Shown piece after piece: positions 28,221 to 38,246 of a stretch of 64,000 bases of DNA. This DNA is from Desulfovibrio intestinalis. Lineage in GTDB: Bacteria; Desulfobacterota; Desulfovibrionia; Desulfovibrionales; Desulfovibrionaceae. The notes below the pieces were generated by a model. It saw only the letters and a program-made list of their open reading frames with translations, did no database searches and was not told where the DNA came from. The stretch is taken from NCBI RefSeq assembly GCF_014202345.1, contig NZ_JACHGO010000001.1, positions 62,001-126,000 of the forward strand, written 5' to 3'. A program made the position numbers and the translations under genes. Each line of letters starts with the position of its first letter. The first letter of the stretch is position 1.

Positions 28221-29519
28221 ATGGCCAAGAACGACAAACCCACGGTCAGCGAACCTTTGGCGTGCTCCTTTTGCGGGCGCAGCGAGCTTGAGGTACGCAA
28301 CCTTATCGTGCAGGACGGTGCCAGCATCTGCGACAGGTGCGTAAAGGCCTGCAACGACATCATCGCCCGCGACCAGGTGGAAAACACCGAGGGCGACGAG
28401 CGTCTGCTTTCACCTCAAGAAATAAAAGACAGGCTTGACCAGTACGTCATTGGTCAGCACGAGGCCAAAAAAATTCTTTCAGTGGCCGTGCACAACCATT
28501 ACAAGCGTGTGTTCTACGCAAACGCTACGGGTGACGATGACGTTGAGCTTGAAAAAAGCAATATCCTGCTGGTTGGCCCTTCGGGCAGCGGCAAAACCTT
28601 GCTGGCCAAAACCCTGGCCCGCGTGCTGCGCGTGCCCTTTGCCATTGCCGACGCCACAACCCTGACGGAAGCCGGGTATGTTGGCGAAGATGTGGAAAAC
28701 ATTCTGGTTCAGCTGCTGCAAAATGCAGATTATGACCTGGAAGCCGCCAGCAAGGGCATCATCTACGTTGACGAAATCGACAAGATTTCACGCAAGGGCG
28801 ACGGCCCCTCCATCACCCGCGACGTGTCGGGCGAGGGTGTGCAGCAGGCTTTGCTGAAAATTATTGAAGGCACCGAAGCCAACATTCCTCCCAAGGGGGG
28901 CCGCAAGCACCCGCAGCAGGAATTCATCCGCATGGACACGAGTAATATTCTGTTCATCGTGGGCGGAGCTTTTGTGGGCCTGGACAAGATCGTTGAATCG
29001 CGCATGAGCGGCGGGGCCATGGGCTTTGGCGCAAAAGTGCGCGCCAGCAAAGAAATGCCCCTGAGTGAATTGCTGGACAGAATTCATCCGCAGGATCTGG
29101 TGAAGTTTGGCCTTATCCCCGAATTTGTAGGCCGCATACCCATCATCACGCATGTGGACGAACTGGACGAAGCAGATCTGGTACGTATTCTCACCGAGCC
29201 CAAGAACGCCCTGGTGCGCCAGTACCAGAAGCTTTTCGGCTTCGAAGACGTGACCCTGCGCTTTACGCCCAATGCCCTCAAGGCTATTGCGGTCAAGGCC
29301 ATTGAGCGCAAGACCGGGGCGCGGGGTTTGCGCAACGTGATGGAACGCACCATGCTGGATATCATGTTCAAGCTGCCTTCCATGCCCAATGTGCGCGAGT
29401 GCCTCATCAATCAGGCTGTTATTGATAAAGGCAAGGACCCTGTGCTGCTGTTCGGCGAAGCAGGCGAGAACTCGACCGCGAAGGGCGGGCAGGCGCAGGC
29501 GAGTGGAGATTCCGCCTAA
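28221..29519 (+). CDS. clpX: ATP-dependent Clp protease ATP-binding subunit ClpX
   Basis: ClpX is the AAA+ unfoldase that feeds ClpP. The zinc-binding domain has C15, C18, C37 and C40. The AAA+ domain shows GPSGSGKT near residue 115-122, the pore loop region, YVDEIDKI, and RLLAD-type ends. IGF-loop sequence for ClpP docking should lie near residues 270-280 ([12 protein letters not shown] region), not fully checked. It is 432 residues, normal for the family. A strong hairpin follows at 29587. Confidence 0.97.
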   Translation: MAKNDKPTVSEPLACSFCGRSELEVRNLIVQDGASICDRCVKACNDIIARDQVENTEGDERLLSPQEIKDRLDQYVIGQHEAKKILSVAVHNHYKRVFYANATGDDDVELEKSNILLVGPSGSGKTLLAKTLARVLRVPFAIADATTLTEAGYVGEDVENILVQLLQNADYDLEAASKGIIYVDEIDKISRKGDGPSITRDVSGEGVQQALLKIIEGTEANIPPKGGRKHPQQEFIRMDTSNILFIVGGAFVGLDKIVESRMSGGAMGFGAKVRASKEMPLSELLDRIHPQDLVKFGLIPEFVGRIPIITHVDELDEADLVRILTEPKNALVRQYQKLFGFEDVTLRFTPNALKAIAVKAIERKTGARGLRNVMERTMLDIMFKLPSMPNVRECLINQAVIDKGKDPVLLFGEAGENSTAKGGQAQASGDSA

Positions 29520-29586
29520 AGCCTGTCCTGGGCTTGGTGATATGTTTTAGCGGGAGTGGCGGAACAACGCTGCCCCGGCAATAAAC

Positions 29587-29618
29587 GCTCTGCGCGAATT
29601 TTTCAATTCGCGCAGAGC
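29587..29618. terminator. Hairpin after clpX
   Basis: GCTCTGCGCGAATT and AATTCGCGCAGAGC are a perfect 14-base-pair stem around TTTC. The right arm also overlaps a second hairpin (29615-29645), so the two are mutually exclusive. No long T-run follows. Confidence 0.6.
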
Positions 29619-29645
29619 AGTTTACCATTACAGATAAAACTGCTC
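29615..29645. repeat. GAGCA hairpin repeat (copy 2)
   Basis: GAGCAGTTT and AAACTGCTC form a perfect 9-base-pair stem around a 13-base loop. The ends match the GAGCA...TGCTC family. It shares bases with the preceding terminator-like hairpin. Confidence 0.5.
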
Positions 29646-29706
29646 TAATCTCCCAAGCGTATACGCCGCATCAAAGCGGCTCCATCTGGTCTTTCAGGGG
29701 AAAACT

Positions 29707-32148
29707 ATGACTGAATCCGAACGCGGTACTGTTAAATACGTGGATTTGCCCATCATGCCTCTGCGCGAGGTGGTCATGTTTCCGCGTTCCATCATGCCGC
29801 TCTTTGTGGGGCGCGAAGCCTCGATCAAGGCCATAGAAGCTGCGCAGTCCAGCTACAGCAAACAGATCTTTCTGGTAGCCCAGCGCGAACCGGAGCTGGA
29901 AAAACCCGAAGCCTCCGATCTTGCCCCCGTGGGCGTTGTGAGCAAGGTCCTTCAGATGTTGCGCCTGCCCGACGGCACCATCAAGGTGCTCTTTGAGGGC
30001 ATGTACCGCGCCAACTGGGAAGACTTGCGCGAAGATGAGCAGTGCGCCGTGGTGCGGGTAAGCCGCCGCAGTGAACACCAGAGCCGCTCTGATGAAAGGG
30101 AAGCCCTGGTGCGTGCCGTACATGAGGCTCTGGAAGATTTTTCAAAGAACAATAAAAAGCTTTCGCAGGAATCTGTGCTTTCCATGATGGCTTTGCACGA
30201 TTCCGGCCCGCTGGCCGACGCCATCATCCCCAACCTCAAGGTGGACTACCGCAAGAAGCAGGAAGCCCTTGAGATGGATGACGTGACCGAGCGCCTGGAA
30301 TTGGCCTACGAAATGCTGCACGGTGAAGTGGCGTTGGCTTCAGTAGAAAAGCGCATCAAGAACCGCGTCAAGGTTCAGATGGAGCGCAATCAGCGCGAAT
30401 ATTATCTTAATGAGCAGATCAAGGCCATCAACAAGGAAATGGGGCGCGACGACGACCCCCTGGCCGAGGTGGATGAGCTTGAACAGAAACTGAAAGCCCG
30501 CGACATGCCCGAAGAGGCACGTCAAAAGGCTCTTTCGGAAGCCAAAAAACTGCGCAGTATGCCGCCCTCGGCTGCCGAGTACACGGTTGTGCGCAACTAT
30601 GTGGACTGGATTCTTGATCTGCCCTGGAATGATCTGAAGCAGATTGATATTGATATTGAAAAAGCACGCAGTATTCTGGACGGCGACCACTATGGGCTGG
30701 AAAAGCCCAAGGAACGCATTCTTGAGTATCTGGCCGTGCAAAAACTTTCGCAGGGCCTCAAAGGGCCTATCCTTTGTTTTGTCGGGCCTCCCGGTGTTGG
30801 CAAAACTTCTTTGGCCAAATCTGTAGCCAAGGCCACCGGGCGCGATTTTGTGCGCCTGTCTTTGGGCGGTGTGCGCGACGAGGCTGAGATTCGCGGTCAT
30901 CGCCGTACCTATGTGGGCGCGTTGCCGGGCAAGATCATTCAGTCCCTCAAAAGGGTGAAGTATAACAACCCGCTGTTCTGCCTGGATGAAGTAGACAAGA
31001 TGACCTCCGACTACCGGGGGGATCCGTCCTCGGCCCTGCTGGAAGTGCTGGACCCGGAACAGAACCATACCTTTATGGACCACTATCTGGATCTGGAATA
31101 CGACCTGTCCAAGATCCTCTTCATCACCACGGCCAACTCGCTGCACAGCATTCCCGTGCCCCTGCTGGACCGCATGGAGATCATTGAACTTAACAGCTAC
31201 CTTGAGACAGAAAAACGTCACATAGCACGGCATTTTCTCTTGCCTCGCCAGATCGAGGAGCACGGTCTCAAGGAAAGCAATATCCGCGTGTCGGACAATG
31301 CCATTCTTGAAGTTATCCGCTCCTATACCCGTGAAGCCGGCGTACGCAACCTTGAGCGCGAAATTGCCGCTTTGTGCCGCAAAACTGCCATCAAGCTTGT
31401 GGAAGAGGATAATTTGGACAAGTGCGTGAATATTTCGCGCCAAAGTCTGGCTTCTACACTTGGCGTCAAAAAATACCGTCATGACGAGCGAGAAGCAGAA
31501 CCCCAGATCGGTGTGTGCGCCGGGCTTGCCTATAACCAGCGCGGTGGTGAAATCCTGCTGGTGGAAACCACCCTTATGGCCGGTTCCGGTCAGGTGGTCA
31601 CCACGGGCAAACTGGGTGAAGTCATGACAGAATCGGCCAAGGCCGCACTTTCCTACGTTCGCTCACGGGCTGAAGTGCTTGGGCTTGACCCCCGCTTCTA
31701 CCGCAAGGTGGACATTCACGTTCATGTGCCTTCAGGAGCAACGCCCAAGGACGGCCCTTCGGCTGGCATCACCCTGGCGACCTCCATTACCTCGGCGCTG
31801 CTTGGCATACCTGTGCGTAATGATGTGGCCATGACGGGTGAAATATCCCTGCGCGGGCGTGTGCTGCCCATTGGCGGCCTGCGTGAAAAATTGCTGGCGG
31901 CCCGCCGCAGCGGCATTAAAAAAGTGCTCATGCCCCGCGACAATGAAAAGGATCTCAAGGAAGTGCCCGACGAGGTATTGAAAGATCTTGAGATTGTTTT
32001 TGTGGATCATGTGGATGAGGTTCTGCCTCAGGCTCTGGACGCCACCGCAGAGGAAATATTCTCCGGCCGGGCAACAGCCCAGCCTATCTGCCGCATCTTG
32101 CGCCCGGAGAAGAATGAAGCAGAGGGTAAAAAGCAACCTGCGCAATAA
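29707..32148 (+). CDS. lon: Lon protease
   Basis: Lon (813 residues) is an ATP-dependent AAA+ protease degrading misfolded and regulatory proteins. It has the N-terminal LON substrate domain starting [23 protein letters not shown], a coiled-coil region (about 190-290), an AAA+ module with GPPGVGKTS near residue 360-368, and a C-terminal protease domain with catalytic Ser in [10 protein letters not shown] (about residue 685) and the Lys partner about 43 residues later. The length is normal for the family. GGGGAAAAC precedes the ATG. It ends at a very long perfect palindrome. Confidence 0.97.
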   Translation: MTESERGTVKYVDLPIMPLREVVMFPRSIMPLFVGREASIKAIEAAQSSYSKQIFLVAQREPELEKPEASDLAPVGVVSKVLQMLRLPDGTIKVLFEGMYRANWEDLREDEQCAVVRVSRRSEHQSRSDEREALVRAVHEALEDFSKNNKKLSQESVLSMMALHDSGPLADAIIPNLKVDYRKKQEALEMDDVTERLELAYEMLHGEVALASVEKRIKNRVKVQMERNQREYYLNEQIKAINKEMGRDDDPLAEVDELEQKLKARDMPEEARQKALSEAKKLRSMPPSAAEYTVVRNYVDWILDLPWNDLKQIDIDIEKARSILDGDHYGLEKPKERILEYLAVQKLSQGLKGPILCFVGPPGVGKTSLAKSVAKATGRDFVRLSLGGVRDEAEIRGHRRTYVGALPGKIIQSLKRVKYNNPLFCLDEVDKMTSDYRGDPSSALLEVLDPEQNHTFMDHYLDLEYDLSKILFITTANSLHSIPVPLLDRMEIIELNSYLETEKRHIARHFLLPRQIEEHGLKESNIRVSDNAILEVIRSYTREAGVRNLEREIAALCRKTAIKLVEEDNLDKCVNISRQSLASTLGVKKYRHDEREAEPQIGVCAGLAYNQRGGEILLVETTLMAGSGQVVTTGKLGEVMTESAKAALSYVRSRAEVLGLDPRFYRKVDIHVHVPSGATPKDGPSAGITLATSITSALLGIPVRNDVAMTGEISLRGRVLPIGGLREKLLAARRSGIKKVLMPRDNEKDLKEVPDEVLKDLEIVFVDHVDEVLPQALDATAEEIFSGRATAQPICRILRPEKNEAEGKKQPAQ

Positions 32149-32161
32149 CGCCGGACAGCAG

Positions 32162-32207
32162 TATACAACAGTAAAACCCGCCAATTGGCGGGTTTTACTG
32201 TTGTATA
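32162..32207. terminator. 21-bp perfect palindrome after lon
   Basis: The two 21-base arms, reading TATACAACAGTAAAACCCGCC on the left, are perfect complements around AATT. The arms include runs of A and T beside the GC core, so a shorter hairpin plus T-tract can form in either direction. It probably terminates lon. Confidence 0.8.
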
Positions 32208-32475
32208 GAACCTCACGAAGCTGAAAGGCTTTGTTCTGCACCTTCAAGAGAGTGTGCCCGTGCCGAAAGTGTGAGGATGAGGGAACGCGTTGTGACGGAG
32301 CAGCACAAGGCTTGCCGGTTGTGCTGGTGCGGGCGTCAAGGCTTTGACCAAAAGCAGGAATATTTTTATAACATACTTGAATTATAACTAAAAAAATTAT
32401 TGGCAAGCCCTTTGCAATTGCTTGGCATATGATGGCGCTCAGCGCTGTCCATCCCTTTGCTTTTGGAGGTCAGGC

Positions 32476-32898
32476 ATGTTCTTCTTACTGGGCGGTCAGG
32501 AAAAAAAGGCTCGCAAAGCCGAAAAACAGGCACGCGTATCAGATGCCACATCTCGTGTGCGTGAGGTTTTTCTGGCTGGGCGTTTTCCCGTGGTGACTAC
32601 GCATCAGGTCGAAGGACGACGCATTGCCAAGGTCTTGGGCCTTGTCTGCTGCCGGGGTTTTGACTCTGAAGAAGCTTTTTTTGGCATGGCCGGACGTGCC
32701 ATGAATAAAGGCGCGCAAGCCATTGTTGGGTACAGCGAAAATGTGGCCTTCCATCCGGACGGCAGCAAATACTTTTCCTGCTTCGGCACCGCGGTCATGT
32801 TTGAATATGATCCGGCTGACCCCGAAGCTCTGCCTATTATGTTGCAACAGAAATTCAGGGCGCAGGAACAGCTTTCTGCCCTGAATGAAGTTATTTAG
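32476..32898 (+). CDS. YbjQ-like (UPF0145) protein
   Basis: This 140-residue protein has VVTTHQVEGRRIAKVLGLV near residue 35-53 and later AIVGYSEN and CFGTAVMFEY, which resemble the YbjQ/UPF0145 family (often annotated heavy-metal-binding, with no proven function). The basic N-terminus (KKARKAEKQAR) is an extension. GGAGG precedes the ATG at 32476; a longer frame from 32422 lacks a good site. It stands alone between lon and trpB. Confidence 0.65.
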   Translation: MFFLLGGQEKKARKAEKQARVSDATSRVREVFLAGRFPVVTTHQVEGRRIAKVLGLVCCRGFDSEEAFFGMAGRAMNKGAQAIVGYSENVAFHPDGSKYFSCFGTAVMFEYDPADPEALPIMLQQKFRAQEQLSALNEVI

Positions 32899-33066
32899 GG
32901 ATTTTGTTCTGAATCAGCGGGTACTGACCAGGAACGCCAGTTCTGATGCAGCCCGCGCCGTATGTCTGTCTTGTCAGGCGTGCTGGCGCTCACCCGCGAA
33001 AAGCATATAATAAGGCAATCTACGCCAGTTCTTGGACCTCCGGCGTGTGCCCGCCAAAAGGACCAC

Positions 33067-33098
33067 AAAGCCCCCGTCAAAAGACGGGGGCTTTTACG
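33067..33098. terminator. Bidirectional terminator between ybjQ-like gene and trpB
   Basis: AAAGCCCCCGTC and GACGGGGGCTTT pair perfectly around AAAA. TTTT follows on the plus strand. It serves the convergent YbjQ-like gene (plus) and trpB (minus). Confidence 0.9.
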
Positions 33099-33127
33099 TT
33101 TCGGCAAATATCCTTAATGGCTAGGCC

Positions 33128-34339
33128 TTATATTTCGCCTTTTTCCATCATCTCAGCCACTTGCGCCACATCTTTATCGCCACGGCCAGACAGGTTGACC
33201 AGCAGAATGGCGTCAGCGGGCATGGCAGGAGCCATTTTCATAGCATGTGCCAGCGCGTGTGAAGACTCCAGAGCCGGAATAATGCCTTCATGACGGGACA
33301 GCGCGAAGAATGCCTCCAGAGCTTCCTTGTCAGTGATGCTGACATATTCAGCACGGCCCGCGTCTTTGAGCATGGAGTGCTCAGGCCCCACAGAGGGGTA
33401 GTCCAGCCCGGCTGAAATGGAGTACACGGCTCCGGCTTCACCCTTTTCATCCTTGAGCATGTATGAATTGAAGCCGTGCAGCACGCCCGGTTCACCCAGG
33501 CAGAGAGATGCGGCGTGTTGCCCGTACTCGTTGCCATGTCCGCCCGGTTCCACGCCGATAAGGCGTACGTTGGCGTCATTCAAAAAGCCGGAAAAAATGC
33601 CTATTGCATTGGAGCCGCCGCCCACGCAGGCCAGGGTTGCATCAGGCAGGCGACCGCAGGCTTCAAGCATCTGGGCACGGGCTTCGCTGCCCACTATGGC
33701 CTGGAACTGGCGTACCATATAGGGATAGGGGTGCGGTCCCACGGCAGAGCCAAGCACATAGAACATTTCATCATCAGCCACCCACAGCCCCAGAGCTTCG
33801 TCCACGGCTTCCTTGAGGGTGCGCTGTCCCGACGTGGCGGCCACCACTTCGGCTCCAAGCATACGCATGCGAATGACGTTGAGGCGCTGGCGCTCCATGT
33901 CCACTTCACCCATGCAGATAGTGCACTTGAGGCCCATAAGAGCCGCCGTGGCCGCCGTGGCTACGCCGTGCTGCCCGGCGCCGGTTTCAGCAATGACACG
34001 GGTTTTGCCCATGCGTTTGGCCAGCAGGCATTGCCCAAGGGTGTTATTGATCTTGTGCGCGCCAAGGTGGTTGAGATCTTCACGCTTGAGCCAAATCTGC
34101 GCGCCGCCAAGTTTGCGGCTCAGGTTGGCACAGTGAAAGACCGGACTTGGCCGTCCTGTATAATGGAGAAAGAGGTCGTCCAGTTCACGCAAGAAATCGG
34201 GATCGGCCAGGGCCGCCTCCATTGCCGCAGCCAGTTCTTCCAGGCGGGCTTTAACGGATTCAGGAACAAACTGGCCGCCGTAAGCGCCGAAAAAACCGTT
34301 GCTGTCCGGCTTGTTATTGGGGGCGGAATGCTGGCTCAT
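33128..34339 (-). CDS. trpB: Tryptophan synthase beta chain
   Basis: TrpB condenses indole with serine using PLP. The 403-residue protein opens [13 protein letters not shown], and the PLP Lys96 lies in [21 protein letters not shown] binds the phosphate, and the interdomain GVEPGG and HSMLKD segments are present. It is the common TrpB1 form. trpA is not adjacent, so this copy stands alone on the minus strand with its own terminator. Confidence 0.97.
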   Translation of the reverse strand: MSQHSAPNNKPDSNGFFGAYGGQFVPESVKARLEELAAAMEAALADPDFLRELDDLFLHYTGRPSPVFHCANLSRKLGGAQIWLKREDLNHLGAHKINNTLGQCLLAKRMGKTRVIAETGAGQHGVATAATAALMGLKCTICMGEVDMERQRLNVIRMRMLGAEVVAATSGQRTLKEAVDEALGLWVADDEMFYVLGSAVGPHPYPYMVRQFQAIVGSEARAQMLEACGRLPDATLACVGGGSNAIGIFSGFLNDANVRLIGVEPGGHGNEYGQHAASLCLGEPGVLHGFNSYMLKDEKGEAGAVYSISAGLDYPSVGPEHSMLKDAGRAEYVSITDKEALEAFFALSRHEGIIPALESSHALAHAMKMAPAMPADAILLVNLSGRGDKDVAQVAEMMEKGEI

Positions 34340-34666
34340 ATGATCTCCTTGCTGATAAACTCAATAGGTACTTTGGGGGTGCGTCTCGCACGCCACGCTG
34401 CCGCGAATTGTGGCAGGGCCGCCGTACAGTGCCCGGTCAGATAAAGGTCAGTTGCGGGCATGGCAAACCTGAAATGCGTAGGTGCTGGAAAACGGTTCTC
34501 ACTCTGGCTTTTTGGCCCTGTTGTGTCAAGATATGGGTGGTTCGCGTATGCTTGGGCCTTTCATCCCAAAGGCATGCGGTTTGTGATTTTGGTAGCTCAT
34601 CTTGCTGCATGGCGAGGTTTCGCATATGCTGCTTAGGTCAGCGCCACTGCGCGCCAAGGAGTTGTA
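34340..34666. other. Divergent promoter region of trpB and thyX
   Basis: This 327-base stretch separates the divergent trpB and thyX genes. Its only sizeable frame (34408-34692) runs into thyX and is not protein-like. I see no T-box, Trp leader peptide or clear operator. Confidence 0.4.
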
Positions 34667-35473
34667 ATGTTGGACGAAAAATTTACAGGTAACGGCAGGG
34701 TGGTATTGCTGGCCGGCGGTGGGAAAGTCTATACGGACATAGCGGCCCGCTTTGTGCGGAGTGAGCGTGACCTTGAAGACATCGTGGCCTCGCCTTACTC
34801 GAAAAAAATAGTAGAGAACATTTTGTCTTCCGGGCACAGGGCTGCTCTGGAATTTGATTTTTTTATCTTCGGGCTTGAGGGATATTCGCGCGTTACCGAA
34901 ACGCAGCTGGTGCGCAAGCGTCTGGCTTCTTATCTGATCAAATCAGGCAGGGCAGAATTGGGCGGAAAGCGTCGCTATTCTGTAGTGTATCCGCAGAAAG
35001 CGGCGGAATTTACGGCTCAGGTGAACTTGCCTGGCGGGGGAAGCGTCAATCTGAGCGGGCGTGATCTGGCCGATCTGGGACGTCAGTGGTATGACGCGGG
35101 ACTTGATGCCGGGCTGCCTGAAGAAGATTTGCGCTATTTGAAGCCCCAGGCCACAGAATTCAAAGCCATCGTGGGCATGAACGCCCATGCGCTGCTGGAC
35201 TGGTTTTCCATACGCTGTTGCCGCAACGCGCAGTATGAGATCAGGCACCTCGCATGGCAGATGTTGCGGCTGTGCCGCAAGGCAGCTCCCGATCTTTTTG
35301 CTGGCGCGGGCCCCAACTGCGTGCAGATGGGGTACTGTCCCGAAAACGGGCTTCAGAACGCCCGCTGTAAGGGCCGCATCATCACCAAGGATGAGGCCAT
35401 GGCCCTGCTGCGCGCTAACAGAAACGCCAGCGCGGGAGCGCCGCCCGTTGCTGACGAGTTTGCCGGAGAATAG
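34667..35473 (+). CDS. thyX: Flavin-dependent thymidylate synthase ThyX
   Basis: ThyX methylates dUMP using FAD, NADPH and methylene-THF. The 268-residue protein has the ThyX order: GHRAALEF at 56-63 (usual form GHTSVLEH), the substrate loop VRKRLASYLIKSGR at 82-95, and RNAQYEIRHLAWQM at 187-199. The signature is normally RHRxxSxxxxSxR; here the middle His is Lys (R83-K84-R85). FAD and dUMP contacts otherwise look intact. CAAGGAG precedes the start. A Cys pair (CVQMGYC near 225-231) is in the C-terminal region. Confidence 0.9.
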   Translation: MLDEKFTGNGRVVLLAGGGKVYTDIAARFVRSERDLEDIVASPYSKKIVENILSSGHRAALEFDFFIFGLEGYSRVTETQLVRKRLASYLIKSGRAELGGKRRYSVVYPQKAAEFTAQVNLPGGGSVNLSGRDLADLGRQWYDAGLDAGLPEEDLRYLKPQATEFKAIVGMNAHALLDWFSIRCCRNAQYEIRHLAWQMLRLCRKAAPDLFAGAGPNCVQMGYCPENGLQNARCKGRIITKDEAMALLRANRNASAGAPPVADEFAGE

Positions 35474-35713
35474 TTTCGTCTGCTTTCTGGCAGAAATTTT
35501 CGGTATTTTTTTGAATATGGTCTGCCGTTGCGCGGCTGACAATTGCTCTTTTTTTCGTGATGTCTGTAGTGCTGGCTATGGGCTGGGTGAATCTGATACG
35601 GTGGGGCAGTTCATGTTGAAACTGCCAGCCCCTGTGAAAGTGGCAGCATGCTACCAGCCGTGCTCGTCGGTAGCAGGAGCGCTTTGGCAAGACGCCTCAA
35701 GCTGACTGAATAA
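35474..35713. other. Intergenic tail after thyX
   Basis: No gene is supported in this stretch. Frames here lack ribosome sites and family features. The region leads into the terminator at 35714. Confidence 0.4.
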
Positions 35714-35746
35714 AACAGGGCCGGAACGTTACGTTCTGGCCCTGTT
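35714..35746. terminator. Bidirectional terminator between thyX and the O-antigen ligase gene
   Basis: AACAGGGCC-GAACG and CGTTC-GGCCCTGTT pair around TTA with one G-T mismatch. Weak T-tracts are present on both sides. The genes are convergent. Confidence 0.8.
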
Positions 35747-35781
35747 ATCTCTTTTGCTACAGCGGCTCACCGCTCTTCATT

Positions 35782-37143
35782 CTAGGAAAATGGTTGCGCC
35801 CGCATGTTGTTTTCAGCTGGTCCGCAATATCCTTGAGCGGCATGCCGGGTGGCTTCATCACCTTTGGGGCCATTGACGACAGCGCCGATCATGACACCCA
35901 TGTGCGCCATGGCAAGGGCCAGCCACCAAGTACGATAGAAATCATGCCCGAAAATGCCGTTGCACAGCCATGCCACAAATCCTATCCAGAACCATGCAGT
36001 TACATGCCAGTAGATACTCGTTTTTCCAGAAGCGCGCTCGGCCAAAAGGCGCGGCCGGATGCGTTGATAGCCCCACCAGCAAAAGCCCAGTAGAAAAATC
36101 ATGCCGAAGATAAAACCAATCAGGCCGTGCGCGTACAACATATCGAGGTAGAGGTTGTGCGGATGGCTTATGGTAATGAGATCTTTTTCCGGTGTGAGGC
36201 CAAGGGAACGGAAAGCAGTGTTGTACTGGCCGGCACCGGAACCGAGCCATGGGTGTTCAAGAAAAACGCGCCAACCCAGCTTCCACAAGCTCCACCTGCC
36301 GTCATCTACCACCGCGTCCATGCGGGCGCGTCCTTGGGACAGAAGAATCAAAAGCAAGGCCACAGCAGCGAAGAGTATGCTTTTCCAGCGGGCTGAAGAA
36401 CTTGCCAGCAAAAACCACAGGCCAAAGGCGGCTGCAATGGCCAGCGCGCCACTGCGGCTGCCAGCGCCTGCAAGAAGAAAAAAAGCGGGCCATAGGGTTG
36501 CTGCACAGAGCAACAGTGAGGGCAGGCGCGAAAAACTCTGGCGCAAGATGCACCACAGACTGAAGGCGGGAATCAGAGCCAGGGCGATGTAGTTACCCAC
36601 CTCATAGGTGTCAAAGCTGCCTGTGAGGCGGCCACTGGACATCGGGTAACCCATAATAAAATCTTTGCCGGTCAGAGCCTGCCATACGCCGTCCAGGCCT
36701 TGCCAGAATACGGCCAAAATAGCGGCCCACGCCAGGCGGTGCAGGTCCTTTTCATTACGGACGCATTCCATGGCGATAAAGGGCAGAATGAAGCCCTTGT
36801 TAAGACCAGAGGCAGCGTGCAACAGTGATGAGCCGATATTGTTGGAAAAGACAACTCCAATAACAACCATAACCCCCAAGCAAACGAACAGAGGCCAGGC
36901 CCCAAGCCGCCGCAGCACGCTTTTTTGCCAGTTATGGCGGTAGTAGAGGCCAAGAAAAAGCAGACAGACCAGGGGCATTATGTCGCGAAGGGCATAGCCC
37001 ATGGGAAAAGTGGCCAGCGTCATCCAGAAGGACCAGAACAGGCAGGAATACCAGCGTTCGGCCGGAGGAGATTGCCGGAAAGCTTCACCCAATGCCCATA
37101 CGGCGATCAGACGGGTTTTTACGCATTTCAGCAGGTTGTACAC
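35782..37143 (-). CDS. O-antigen ligase/polymerase-like membrane protein
   Basis: This protein of about 453 residues has some 10-12 membrane helices and a large periplasmic loop near the C-terminus. GAGSRSGALAIAA and the loop with ISHPHNLYLDMLYAHG fit the Wzy/WaaL ligase family (HNxxL with the conserved His), which joins O-antigen to lipid A core. I choose the GTG at 37143 because GGAGG lies five bases ahead; ATG 37191 is an alternative. A longer frame to 37647 overlaps the divergent NYN gene and is not real. The last ~40 residues are hydrophilic. WaaL versus Wzy or another ligase cannot be separated from sequence. Confidence 0.8.
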   Translation of the reverse strand: MYNLLKCVKTRLIAVWALGEAFRQSPPAERWYSCLFWSFWMTLATFPMGYALRDIMPLVCLLFLGLYYRHNWQKSVLRRLGAWPLFVCLGVMVVIGVVFSNNIGSSLLHAASGLNKGFILPFIAMECVRNEKDLHRLAWAAILAVFWQGLDGVWQALTGKDFIMGYPMSSGRLTGSFDTYEVGNYIALALIPAFSLWCILRQSFSRLPSLLLCAATLWPAFFLLAGAGSRSGALAIAAAFGLWFLLASSSARWKSILFAAVALLLILLSQGRARMDAVVDDGRWSLWKLGWRVFLEHPWLGSGAGQYNTAFRSLGLTPEKDLITISHPHNLYLDMLYAHGLIGFIFGMIFLLGFCWWGYQRIRPRLLAERASGKTSIYWHVTAWFWIGFVAWLCNGIFGHDFYRTWWLALAMAHMGVMIGAVVNGPKGDEATRHAAQGYCGPAENNMRAQPFS

Positions 37144-37293
37144 TGTCCCTCCGCACCGAAAAATATGATATTTGCTTGTATGACATTGCATAATACCTTG
37201 TGAGCTATGGTAATTCAAGTAGGGCAAAAACCTTGCCATCTGAAGGCAGGCAAAATATACTAAGCTAATACGTGAGCTTACTATGAGGATAAT

Positions 37294-38010
37294 ATGGCAC
37301 GATTTACAGGTTTTGATGAGGTTTACAGCGCTCTTTACGTTGATTTCGACAATATTTTTACCCGATTTCTTGAAATTGATCCCGAGGCCGCCCGCGCCTT
37401 TGGTTCCGCACCCTACCGCTGGGTGCGCTGGATAGAAAATCATGCCTTGCGCATTCTTTATGGCGAAGGCGTACGCCGCCGCATCCTGAAGCGCATGTGT
37501 TATCTTAATCCACAGAGATATCAGGAGTTTCGTAACTTCTTCATCCGTAGCGCCTTTCAGGTTGTGGACTGCCCTCCGCTTACATCGCGTGGCAAGACCA
37601 GCACTGACATCCATCTGGTCATGGACTGTATGGATGACCTTTCGCATTCCACCAAGTTTGACGAATTTATCATCCTTTCTGGCGATGCCGATTTTACTCC
37701 CCTACTTATCCGCCTTCAGGAGCATGCCCGCCGCACCCTGGTGCTGTCGGTGGGGTATTCTTCTCCGGCGTATACCGCCGCCGCATCGTGGCGCATCCGC
37801 GAAGACTGGTTTTTGCAACAGGCTCTGCGCGATGACCGTGACGACCTGGATGGCGACGGCGTGGACACAGTAGGAAAATCGGTACCTCATATATTACCGC
37901 ATGCCCGGAAAATTGATGCTGGCGACAGTAACGGGTACGGCAATAAAACAGAGGATATCCCGTCAGACGTTCCTGATGGCAACGAACCTTCCCCCGGCAA
38001 CACCTGGTAA
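37294..38010 (+). CDS. NYN-domain (PIN-like nuclease) protein
   Basis: The 238-residue protein carries a NYN domain: YVDFDNI near 14-20, KTSTDIHLVMDCMD near 101-114, and LSGDADFTPLL near 128-138, which place the acidic metal-binding residues of a PIN-like ribonuclease fold. The tail from about residue 185 is hydrophilic and low-complexity. Larger bacterial relatives carry a C-terminal OST-HTH domain; this one lacks it. AGGATAATATG gives a modest ribosome site. It is divergent from the O-antigen ligase-like gene. Its RNA target, if any, is unknown. Confidence 0.8.
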   Translation: MARFTGFDEVYSALYVDFDNIFTRFLEIDPEAARAFGSAPYRWVRWIENHALRILYGEGVRRRILKRMCYLNPQRYQEFRNFFIRSAFQVVDCPPLTSRGKTSTDIHLVMDCMDDLSHSTKFDEFIILSGDADFTPLLIRLQEHARRTLVLSVGYSSPAYTAAASWRIREDWFLQQALRDDRDDLDGDGVDTVGKSVPHILPHARKIDAGDSNGYGNKTEDIPSDVPDGNEPSPGNTW

Positions 38011-38246
38011 ACTTGTTCTTGCAGTAGTGTGTTTGAACGGCTTCGGCGCTTGACGCGACGTGCGCTCGACGCTAAAGAAGAACACGCTCTTTTCTGGCTG
38101 CCCGCCCCGCACTGGTGGCACTGCGCAATCCGGTAAAAACGGTCCAACTGCGGTCTGTTTGCCGCTCGAGCGGCGTTGCGGAGCAGGCGTCCCCCCACAG
38201 ACGCCGTGGGCGGCGGGCTTTGAAGGAAACCATTTTAGGAGGTCCC

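Noticed and set aside
37144-37647. N-terminal extension of the O-antigen ligase-like frame
   Set aside because: It overlaps the NYN-domain gene in antisense and a GTG with GGAGG gives a better start at 37143.
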